Shown piece after piece: positions 45,776-52,548 of a stretch of DNA of 57,345 bases. The notes under the pieces are model-generated. The model ran no database searches, was not told the DNA's origin, and was given only the letters and a program-made list of their open reading frames with translations. Position numbers and translations under genes: made by a program. This DNA is from Acidimicrobiales bacterium. GTDB taxonomy: Bacteria > Actinomycetota > Acidimicrobiia > Acidimicrobiales > JACCXE01. The DNA lies in assembly GCA_035546775.1 (NCBI GenBank), contig DASZWD010000011.1, positions 1 to 57,345 on the forward strand. The letters run 5' to 3'. Positions within the stretch are counted from its first letter, which is position 1; each line of letters starts with the position of its first letter.

Positions 45776-46960
45776 GTGTCAGTCGCCTCGGATGTCTGGG
45801 TTCTCGCCGATAGGTACGAAGTGGGCCGCGTCATCGGACGCGGCGGAATGGGCGAGGTGCGCCACGCCCGCGACCGGCGGCTCGGGCGCGACGTCGCCAT
45901 CAAGTTCTTGCGCCGCGACCTGGCGGCGCAGGAGGCGGCGCGGCAGCGCTTCGAAGACGAAGCACGCAACGCGGCCCGCCTGACGCATCCGAACGTCGTG
46001 CTCGTGCTCGACACTGGCGAGCACGACGGCGTCCCCTATCTCGTGATGGAGTGCCTGCCGGGGCGCACGCTGCGTGACGAACTGAAGGAGGGCCCGGTTC
46101 CCGTCGCCCGGCTGACGTGGATCGCGCGTGACGTACTCGCCGGTCTCGCGGCGGCCCACGAAATGGGCATCGTGCACCGCGACGTCACGCCCGCCAACAT
46201 CCTCTTGACCGAAACCGGTCGGGCGAAGCTCGCGGACTTCGGCATCGCCAAGACGCTGGACGCGCCCTCGGTCACCGTCGTCGGCCAGGTGCTCGGCACG
46301 CCCGCCTACGTGGCGCCCGAGCGGCTGCTGGGCGAGCCGGCGACTCCCGCCGCCGACGTCTACGGCGTGGGCGCCACGCTCTACCACGCCCTCGCCGGCA
46401 GCCCGCCGTTCACGGGCGACTCGCCGATCGCGATCGCGCACCAAGCGGTCTCGTCGCGGCCCGAGCGACTCGAACACCTGCGGCCCGACGCACCCCTCGA
46501 CCTCGTCGCCGCCGTCGACCAGGCGATGGACCCGGACCCGACTCGGCGCCCGACGGCCGAGGCGCTCGCCGCCAGCCTCGCCGGCGAGGAGACGCTCGGC
46601 GCGGAGACTTCCGCCCTGCCGGTCGTGGACGACGACGCCCTCGGACCCGAAACGGTCGCCCAACCCGTCGTGGAACCCGAGCCGGTGCGGCGCGGCTGGC
46701 GAGAGCGGCGCGTGATGCTGGCGACGGTCGCGGCCGCCGCGCTCATCGGTCTGCTCTTACTGGCGCTCACCGATCACACCGGCGGCCCCGAAACCCCGGC
46801 CCGGGCCGACACGACGGCCTCCAGCGTCACCACCGCGGTCACGGCGCCGCCGACGACCACGCCACCGGTCACGGCCCGCGTCGTCGTCCGCTCACCAATC
46901 CAGCGCGCCCCCAAGCCCGGCCCCGCCCACCACGGCCCCGGCAAGAAGCCCAAGCACTAG
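45776..46960 (+). CDS. Membrane Ser/Thr protein kinase
   Basis: A 394-residue Hanks-type kinase with GTG start at 45776; upstream in-frame sequence is antisense to the DUF559 gene. Gly loop GRGGMGEV, ATP lysine in VAIKFL, catalytic loop HRDVTPANIL, DFG in LADFGIAK, and APE in YVAPERLL. In the catalytic loop the usual HRDLKPxN lysine is threonine. One membrane helix (about 312-331), then a short Thr/Pro-rich outer tail without PASTA domains. Its stop shares CTAG with the convergent DUF559 paralogue. Confidence 0.9.
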   Translation: MSVASDVWVLADRYEVGRVIGRGGMGEVRHARDRRLGRDVAIKFLRRDLAAQEAARQRFEDEARNAARLTHPNVVLVLDTGEHDGVPYLVMECLPGRTLRDELKEGPVPVARLTWIARDVLAGLAAAHEMGIVHRDVTPANILLTETGRAKLADFGIAKTLDAPSVTVVGQVLGTPAYVAPERLLGEPATPAADVYGVGATLYHALAGSPPFTGDSPIAIAHQAVSSRPERLEHLRPDAPLDLVAAVDQAMDPDPTRRPTAEALAASLAGEETLGAETSALPVVDDDALGPETVAQPVVEPEPVRRGWRERRVMLATVAAAALIGLLLLALTDHTGGPETPARADTTASSVTTAVTAPPTTTPPVTARVVVRSPIQRAPKPGPAHHGPGKKPKH

Positions 46961-47835
46961 GCGGCTCCTCGGCCGCGCCGCCGTGCCGACGCCATGAACG
47001 CCCGGAGCCGGCGCCCCGTCGGAATGGGGTTGTGGCGCACCTCGCGCCAGGTGAATCGCCCACACAGCCATCCCGTCGCGATCACCACGTTCGTCTGACG
47101 GACGGCGTCATACACGGGTTGATCCTTGTGGCCCTGCCCGTCGAGTTCGTTGAACGCCCCGATGGCGCACCAGGCAAGGTCGACCCGGGCGACGAAGCGA
47201 CCGTCTTCGTTGTTGACGACCACGTGTCGGTCGGGCTCAGGGACGTCCTCGACTTGTCGGGCGAGTTGCACCATCAATGTTTCGAGCAGGCTCTCGGTTG
47301 GCGGCGCGCCCTTGGGTCGCAGCGCCAGCACGCGCTTGATGCGGGCGGTGCCGGGCGCCCGGACCGCGGCGAGAAGCGGGAGCGCGTCGGTGAGCTGCTC
47401 TATATCGAGCAGTTTCTTGTGGAGCGCGCACTCCAGCGCCTGTTCGAACACGAGGTCGTCGACGAGCGGGGCGATGTCGACCAGCGTCTGAAGTGCGTCC
47501 GTGCACCAAACGCCGTCGACTCGGATCGGCTCCGGACACACAGGCGTGCACCGCAGTCGGGGCGTGTCGTTGTCGCGCAGTTCGATGCCGTCAAGCCCGA
47601 GCATCCTGCCGGCGACGAGGCTCGTGGCCATGCCGTCCGCCGCGAGCATTCGGCCAAGCTGTCGCTCGAACGCTGTCGGCTCCGCGCCGCCTTCGAGGTA
47701 CCAGCCATGGGCGACCCGGTGGATCCGTCCGACCTTGAGCGCCCACTCAAGCTCCTTCTTGGTGTGTCCTTCGGCGATGAATTCCCGGCGGCTGAAGATC
47801 CTCCGCACGACCCCTCCAGATTCGGGTGGCGCCAC
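46957..47835 (-). CDS. AbiEi-like wHTH / DUF559-type protein (paralogue)
   Basis: A 292-residue paralogue of the protein at 44737-45612, with the same layout: N-terminal winged helix (RRIFSRREFIAEGHTKKELEW), shared centre (ALHKKLLDIEQLTDALPLL; RVLALRPKGAPPTESLLETL), and C-terminal nuclease-like core (FVARVDLAWCAIGAFNELDG, QPVYDAVRQTNVVIATGW, GRFTWREV). The start is GTG at 47835; a later GTG before RRIFSRREF is equally possible. It ends tail-to-tail with the kinase gene. An ATGCCCC/GGGGCAT dyad lies at its start. Function unknown. Confidence 0.65.
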   Translation of the reverse strand: MAPPESGGVVRRIFSRREFIAEGHTKKELEWALKVGRIHRVAHGWYLEGGAEPTAFERQLGRMLAADGMATSLVAGRMLGLDGIELRDNDTPRLRCTPVCPEPIRVDGVWCTDALQTLVDIAPLVDDLVFEQALECALHKKLLDIEQLTDALPLLAAVRAPGTARIKRVLALRPKGAPPTESLLETLMVQLARQVEDVPEPDRHVVVNNEDGRFVARVDLAWCAIGAFNELDGQGHKDQPVYDAVRQTNVVIATGWLCGRFTWREVRHNPIPTGRRLRAFMASARRRGRGAA

Positions 47836-47939
47836 ATGCCCCTGGAAACGCCGTTCTCACCGGCCGGAGGGGGCATATGGGCGCCCGCAAACTTGGCGGG
47901 GGGAGTGGTGGCTCCGACGGTACGCCGAGGGTGTTACGC

Positions 47940-48242
47940 CTAGGCGGCGCGCATGGCCCGGGCCAGTTCCTCCTCGAAGGTGACGGCGCGGGGCGGGCGG
48001 CGGCGGGAGTCGTAGGCGTCGAAGCGGACGACGACGTCGTCGAATCGGAGGAACGGGTTCGGCCGGCGGACGGGCAGCGCTCGCAGGACGGAGTACGCCT
48101 CGTAGATCTGTTCGAACTCGCGACGGTCGCCACCGTGGTCGGGGTGGCAGCGCTGTGCGGCGGCGCGAAACGCGGACGTGACGTCGTCACGGGATGCATT
48201 GACATCGAGGCCCAAGAGGGCATAGGCGTTTGCGCCGTCCAT
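47940..48242 (-). CDS. Small J-domain protein
   Basis: A 100-residue protein, mostly a J-domain: NAYALLGLDVNASRDDVTSAF, then the HPD motif in RCHPDHGGDRREFEQIYEAYSVL. A short C-terminal extension (RFDDVVVRFDAYDSRRR) follows. It likely recruits an Hsp70 to an unknown substrate. It is divergent from the NarL-type regulator gene at 48355, with the 112-base gap holding a strong dyad. Confidence 0.8.
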   Translation of the reverse strand: MDGANAYALLGLDVNASRDDVTSAFRAAAQRCHPDHGGDRREFEQIYEAYSVLRALPVRRPNPFLRFDDVVVRFDAYDSRRRPPRAVTFEEELARAMRAA

Positions 48243-48315
48243 GGCGGTATTTCCTTCCGTGCGAATCCGTTCGCAGGAGGCCCATCGGCGTAAGTCGCGC
48301 GGAAATTGAGCAGCG

Positions 48316-48338
48316 GATACGCGACTTCTTGGCGTATC
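48316..48338. promoter_or_regulatory. Operator-like dyad upstream of NarL-type regulator
   Basis: Perfect 7-bp inverted repeat GATACGC (48316-48322) / GCGTATC (48332-48338), 9-base spacer, 17 bases before the regulator GTG. It overlaps a second inverted pair, AAGTCGCG (48292-48299) / CGCGACTT (48320-48327). Position and symmetry suggest a protein-binding site for autoregulation or control of the divergent J-domain gene. Confidence 0.5.
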
Positions 48339-48354
48339 GGTCGATTAAGAGGCC

Positions 48355-49032
48355 GTGACATTCCGGCTCGTGTCAGAAGAAGACCGGTCGGCGTCGATTC
48401 GGGTTGTCATCGCCGAAGACCACGGCCTCGTGCTCGAAGCGATCAAGGGACGACTCGCGCTCGACCCGGCTATCGAAGTCATCGCCACCGTCGGCACCGG
48501 TGAGGACCTTGTGAGCGCCTACGACGAGTTGGGCCCTGACGTCGTGCTCACCGACATCGGTATGCCGGGTATGTCGGGTATCGAGGCGACCGCGAAGATT
48601 CGCGAGCTGAACCCGACCGCCCGCGTGCTGTGCCTGTCGGGCTACGACGACCGCGAGACGATCGCCCAGGCCGTGGCCGCGGGAGCGTCCGGCTTCGTGG
48701 TGAAGACGATTCACCCGCAGGAACTGTGCGACGTGGTGCGAAAGGTGCATCGCGGCGAACTGGTCTTCGACCAGGCGGCGACCGAGGCCCTGATGGCCGA
48801 GGTGCGCTCGCCCTCGGTGGCCAAGCAGGACACGACGAGCCCGCTCTCCGCGCGCGAGCTCGAGATCCTCAACCTCGTGGCCCAGGACCTCACCAACGCC
48901 GAGATCGCCGAGGCGCTGTTCATCTCGCCGCTCACGGTGAAGACCCACGTCGAGCGCATCCTCGCCAAACTCGGCGTGCGCGGGCGCGTCGGCGCCGTGC
49001 GCCAGGGGATCGCCATGGGAGTTCTTTCCTAA
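48355..49032 (+). CDS. NarL/LuxR-type response regulator
   Basis: A 225-residue two-domain regulator with GTG start. Receiver domain: acidic VIAEDHGLVLEAI, phospho-acceptor Asp in DVVLTDIGMPGMSGIEA, and lysine in GFVVKTIHPQEL. C-terminal LuxR helix-turn-helix: LSARELEILNLVAQDLTNAEIAEALFISPLTVKTHVERILAKL. It sits just before the flagellar genes with no partner kinase, so it may regulate motility; that is inference from position. Confidence 0.9.
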   Translation: MTFRLVSEEDRSASIRVVIAEDHGLVLEAIKGRLALDPAIEVIATVGTGEDLVSAYDELGPDVVLTDIGMPGMSGIEATAKIRELNPTARVLCLSGYDDRETIAQAVAAGASGFVVKTIHPQELCDVVRKVHRGELVFDQAATEALMAEVRSPSVAKQDTTSPLSARELEILNLVAQDLTNAEIAEALFISPLTVKTHVERILAKLGVRGRVGAVRQGIAMGVLS

Positions 49033-49046
49033 CTTTCCTCATTTCG

Positions 49047-49079
49047 ACCTCCTGCGGTCCGACTAGTTACGCAGGAGGT
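49047..49079 (+). promoter_or_regulatory. Hairpin sequestering the flgN ribosome-binding site
   Basis: Perfect 10-bp inverted repeat ACCTCCTGCG (49047-49056) / CGCAGGAGGT (49070-49079), 13-base loop. The right arm is the Shine-Dalgarno of flgN (AGGAGG, 6-7 bases before the ATG at 49084), so folding would block translation. A G-U and a C-G pair can extend it. There is no T-tract, so it is not a typical terminator. A regulator that opens or stabilises it is unknown; CsrA from this locus is one candidate. Confidence 0.7.
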
Positions 49080-49083
49080 TGCA

Positions 49084-49572
49084 ATGGACGAACTCGCGAC
49101 CGTTCTGCGACGCGAACGCTGGCTCTTGTCAGTACTGCTATTCCGTCTGACAGAAATGCGTCATCTGCTGGCCGCGAACGACTCACGGTTCTTGGGTTGG
49201 GCATCGGCCGAGGTCGAAGACGCCGTGGCCCGCGTCCGCGAGGCCGAGCTGATTCGCAACGCCCTCGTCAGCCGCCTCGCTCGTGAGATGGAAATGCCCG
49301 AGGACGACCTCACGCTGTCGTCACTGGCGCGCGTCGCCCCGGAGCCCTACCGCCAGATCTTCTCCGAGCACCGCACCGCGTTCCTCGAACTCGTCAACGA
49401 AGTGCAGTCCGTCAGCCAGACGAACCGCCGGCTCGCCACCAAGGGCATCCAGGGCCTCAACGAAGTCCTGTCGATGCTGAACGAAGAGCCTGACGTGCAC
49501 ATGTACGGCCCGAACGAAAACGCCAGCTGGACGCGCACCGCCGCGCCGAGCTCGCTGGACCAGAGCCTGTAA
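49084..49572 (+). CDS. flgN: Flagellar export chaperone FlgN
   Basis: A 162-residue predicted helical protein located directly before flgK, the usual place and size of FlgN, which keeps the hook-filament junction proteins FlgK and FlgL in an export-ready state. Visible: LLSVLLFRLTEMRHLLAANDSRFL, a charged central helix (EVEDAVARVREAELIRNALVSRLA) and the C-terminal SVSQTNRRLATKGIQGLNEVLSML typical of the FlgN family. Its ribosome site lies in a strong hairpin. flgK begins 3 bases after its stop. Confidence 0.8.
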   Translation: MDELATVLRRERWLLSVLLFRLTEMRHLLAANDSRFLGWASAEVEDAVARVREAELIRNALVSRLAREMEMPEDDLTLSSLARVAPEPYRQIFSEHRTAFLELVNEVQSVSQTNRRLATKGIQGLNEVLSMLNEEPDVHMYGPNENASWTRTAAPSSLDQSL

Positions 49573-49575
49573 CCG

Positions 49576-50925
49576 ATGTCGCTCGAGACGTCACTGTGGA
49601 CTTCCGTCAGCGGGCTGTTCGCCGCGCAACGGCAGCTGGAAGTGGCGTCGCACAACATCGCCAACGTCAACACGCCGGGCTACTCCCGCCAGCGCGTCGA
49701 GCTCGAGCCGTCGCGCCCGCAGCCGGGCGTGACGGGGAGCGGCGGCGGCGTCGTCGGCACCGGGGTCACGATCAAGGACATCATCCGGCTGCGCAACGGG
49801 CTCACCGACTCGGCGTACTGGACCGAGTCCGGTAACTCGGGCGCCACCCAGGTCCGCTCCGACGTGTTGCAGCGGGCCGAAGGCATCCTGGGACCCGTCG
49901 GCAGCGGCGTGCCCGAAGGACTCTCGAAGTTCTGGACCGCGTGGGACAACCTGTCGCTCAACGGCAACGACACCGCGGCGCGCCAAGGCGTCCTCGACGC
50001 CGGAAACGAACTCGCCAGCCAGATCCGTGGCGCGTCGGCCCAGCTCCAGCGCCTGACGTCGGACACGACACACAACGTGAGCGAGACGGTCGACAACGTC
50101 AACCGGCTGGCGGCGCAGGCGGCCAACCTGAACCAGGCCATCAAGGAATCGATGGTCTCGGGCCACACGCCCAATGACTTGATGGACCAGCGCGACCAAG
50201 TCATCGACCAGCTCACCAACCTCACCGGCGGCATCGTGCAAGCGGGCGACTTCGGTACCCAGAACGTGTACGTCAGCAACCGCCCGCTCGTTTTCGGCAG
50301 CGACACCGAAACGATGCAGGCCTCGACGAGCGGCGCCGTCACCTGGACGATCGACGGCAAGTCGGTCACCGGCGGCGGCCGTCTGGGCGGACTCCAGGAA
50401 CTGGTCAACACGACGCTGCCGAGCATCGGCAGCGACCTCGACAATTTCGCCGACGGCCTGCGCGACGTGATCAACACCGCGCACCTCGCCGGCGTCGATC
50501 AGGACGGCAACCCCGGCCAGGCGTTCTTCACCGGTACCGGCGCCCACGATCTGGCCGTCAACGCTTCGTTGACCACGCGCAACGTCGCGGCGGCGACGAC
50601 CAACAACGCCAGCGACGCGTCGAACGCGCTGAACATCGCCGGGCTGCGCACCGCGGCGGCCGTCGGTTCGGGCACGCTGGGCCAGTCGATCCAGGCGCTC
50701 GCCGGTCGCCTCGGCGGCATGTCGGCCAGCGCCCAAGCCAGCGCCAGCGCCAGCCAGGACATGCTCGACAGCATTTCCACGCAACGGGCTCAAGACAGCT
50801 CCGTGTCTACCGACGAGGAACTAGCCAACATCGTGCAGTTCCAACATGCGTACGAAGCGTCGGCGAAGGTCCTCCAAGTGGTCGACTCGTGTCTCGACAC
50901 GCTCGTCAATCTGGTTCGGAGTTAG
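49576..50925 (+). CDS. flgK: Flagellar hook-associated protein 1
   Basis: A 449-residue hook-filament junction protein. The N-terminal axial motif LWTSVSGLFAAQRQLEVASHNIANVNTPGYSRQRVEL and the C-terminal EELANIVQFQHAYEASAKVLQVVDSCLDTLVNLVRS are diagnostic of FlgK; the middle forms the variable domain. Exported by the flagellar type III apparatus with FlgN help. It lies in an operon with flgN before and flgL after it (2 bases). Confidence 0.96.
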   Translation: MSLETSLWTSVSGLFAAQRQLEVASHNIANVNTPGYSRQRVELEPSRPQPGVTGSGGGVVGTGVTIKDIIRLRNGLTDSAYWTESGNSGATQVRSDVLQRAEGILGPVGSGVPEGLSKFWTAWDNLSLNGNDTAARQGVLDAGNELASQIRGASAQLQRLTSDTTHNVSETVDNVNRLAAQAANLNQAIKESMVSGHTPNDLMDQRDQVIDQLTNLTGGIVQAGDFGTQNVYVSNRPLVFGSDTETMQASTSGAVTWTIDGKSVTGGGRLGGLQELVNTTLPSIGSDLDNFADGLRDVINTAHLAGVDQDGNPGQAFFTGTGAHDLAVNASLTTRNVAAATTNNASDASNALNIAGLRTAAAVGSGTLGQSIQALAGRLGGMSASAQASASASQDMLDSISTQRAQDSSVSTDEELANIVQFQHAYEASAKVLQVVDSCLDTLVNLVRS

Positions 50926-50927
50926 GT

Positions 50928-51821
50928 ATGGAACGCGTCACCCAAGCGACGATGCACCAGACGGTGCTCAATGGACTCCAGACGAGCCTGGGCCGCGTCT
51001 CCAGCGCCCAGGCGCAGCTGGCGTCGGGCAAGAAGATCAACAACTACAGCGACGCACCGGCCGATGCGTCCGCCGCCATGCGCATGAAGGCCGAAGAGGC
51101 GGACTGGACGTCCTACGGCAAGGCGGCCGACGACGGCCAGGCGTGGCTCAACACGCAGGACTCCGCGCTCCAGGACGCCACGACGGTGATGCAGCGCGTG
51201 CGCGAACTTGTCGTCGCCGGTGGCGTGTCGCTCAACGACCCGACGTCGCGCGAAGCGATGGCATCGGAGATCGACCAGCTCTCCCAGCAGCTGGCGTCGA
51301 TCGCCAATACGACCTACCAGGGCCAGTCGGTATTCGGCGGCTTCGCCTCACAGGCCGTCGCCCAGGTCGGCGGCAACTGGACGTGGGCCGGCGACAACGG
51401 CGCCGTCAACCGGCGCGTGTCGCCGGACATGGTCGTGCAGGTCAACGGCAACGGCCAGCAGATCTTCGGCCTCGGCGCCGGCCAGACGAACGTGTTCACC
51501 GCCCTCCAGACGATTTCGGCCGACTTGCGCGCCGGCAACACGTCCGCCTTGTCGAACACCGACCTGGCGATGGTCGACACGACCGCGGGCTACATCAAGT
51601 CGGGTCTCACCGCCGTGGGCGCCCGCAGCAACGTCATCGACGTCGCCAAGACGAGCGGCCAGTCGCAGATTGCCGTGCTCAAGGACCAGCGCTCGAGCCT
51701 CGAGGACGCCGACGTGGCCGAGACGGCGCTCAACATGCAGCTCGCCCAAACCGGCTACCAGGCCGCGCTGGCGGCGGCGTCTCGCTTGTCACTGCCCACG
51801 CTGGTCGACTTCCTTCACTAG
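50928..51821 (+). CDS. flgL: Flagellar hook-associated protein 3
   Basis: A 297-residue FlgL. The N-terminal coiled-coil axial region (QTVLNGLQTSLGRVSSAQAQLASGKKINNYSDAP) and C-terminal axial helix (DVAETALNMQLAQTGYQAALAAASRLSLPTLVDFL) follow the flagellin/FlgL family, without the hypervariable domain of flagellin. The ATG at 50928 is used. It forms the second part of the hook-filament junction. Confidence 0.93.
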   Translation: MERVTQATMHQTVLNGLQTSLGRVSSAQAQLASGKKINNYSDAPADASAAMRMKAEEADWTSYGKAADDGQAWLNTQDSALQDATTVMQRVRELVVAGGVSLNDPTSREAMASEIDQLSQQLASIANTTYQGQSVFGGFASQAVAQVGGNWTWAGDNGAVNRRVSPDMVVQVNGNGQQIFGLGAGQTNVFTALQTISADLRAGNTSALSNTDLAMVDTTAGYIKSGLTAVGARSNVIDVAKTSGQSQIAVLKDQRSSLEDADVAETALNMQLAQTGYQAALAAASRLSLPTLVDFLH

Positions 51822-51834
51822 GCCGTTGACTACT

Positions 51835-52266
51835 GTGACCGCAGTGCGTGTCACGACCGAACGCTTCGGCGACCTCGATGTCGCGGCCGACCGTGTGCTG
51901 TCCTTCCCGGACGGCTTGCCCGGCTTTGCCGATGCTCACGGTTTCGTCCTCGTCGACGTCCAGGACAACGAAGCATTCTTTTGGCTTCAGTCGACCGAAG
52001 ACCCGGGCCTCGCGTTCTTGTGCGCGATCCCGTGGTTGTTCTTCCCTGAATACGCACCCGAAGTGCCTGACGACGATCAGACGGCGCTCGAGTTGGAAAC
52101 CGCCGAAGACGCGATGGTGTTGACGATCCTCACCGTCCATCGCGAAGAGAGCTACGTAACGGCGAACCTGCTCGGCCCCGTGGTCGTCAACCAACGGACG
52201 CGTGTGGGGCGACAGGTCGTGCTGTTCGGCGACGATTACCCCGTGCAGGCGCCCCTCGTGGCATAG
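51835..52266 (+). CDS. fliW: Flagellar assembly factor FliW
   Basis: A 143-residue FliW. Characteristic segments: FGDLDVAADRVLSFPDGLPGFADAHGFVLVD, FFWLQSTEDPGLAFLCAIPWLFFPEYAPEV, and NLLGPVVVNQRTRVGRQVVL. The start is GTG at 51835 (51844 also possible). FliW binds flagellin and, when free, binds CsrA to relieve its repression of flagellin translation. csrA follows 9 bases downstream, and the flagellin leader at 57247-57289 carries a CsrA-type hairpin. Confidence 0.93.
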   Translation: MTAVRVTTERFGDLDVAADRVLSFPDGLPGFADAHGFVLVDVQDNEAFFWLQSTEDPGLAFLCAIPWLFFPEYAPEVPDDDQTALELETAEDAMVLTILTVHREESYVTANLLGPVVVNQRTRVGRQVVLFGDDYPVQAPLVA

Positions 52267-52275
52267 GGGCTGCCG

Positions 52276-52509
52276 ATGCTCGTCCTCACGCGACGCACCA
52301 ACGAGTCGCTGATCATCGGCCACGACATCGTCGTCACCGTTCTCGAGATCCGGGGCGACACCGTGCGCCTCGGCGTGCGGGCCCCTCGCGAGGTGTCGGT
52401 CCACCGCGAAGAGATCTACGCGAAGCTGCGCAACGAGAACCAGGCGGCGTCGAACGTCAACGCCACCGACACGTCGTTCCTGCCGAAGCCGCCCAAGCCC
52501 AAACCGTAA
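52276..52509 (+). CDS. csrA: Carbon storage regulator CsrA
   Basis: A 77-residue CsrA. It begins [20 protein letters not shown] with the RNA-contacting strand, then [29 protein letters not shown], both highly conserved. The C-terminus is extended by about 15 residues with a KPPKPKP end. It represses translation by binding GGA motifs in leaders; here the likely target is flagellin mRNA. It sits directly after fliW. Confidence 0.95.
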   Translation: MLVLTRRTNESLIIGHDIVVTVLEIRGDTVRLGVRAPREVSVHREEIYAKLRNENQAASNVNATDTSFLPKPPKPKP

Positions 52510-52524
52510 GTACTCAAATCGGGA

Positions 52525-52544
52525 TTCCGGTCAACCGATCGGAA
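52525..52544 (+). promoter_or_regulatory. Short hairpin directly before the glycosyltransferase gene
   Basis: Stem TTCCGGTC (52525-52532) / GATCGGAA (52537-52544) with loop AACC, one G-U pair, ending 4 bases before the ATG at 52549. No T-tract follows, so it is unlikely to be a simple csrA terminator; it may limit ribosome access to the 1345-aa gene. Confidence 0.4.
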
Positions 52545-52548
52545 CCTG

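Noticed and set aside
52525-52544. Intrinsic terminator after csrA
   Set aside because: The hairpin is followed by CCTGATGAACG with no T-tract and sits 4 bases before a start codon; reported as a possible regulatory hairpin instead.
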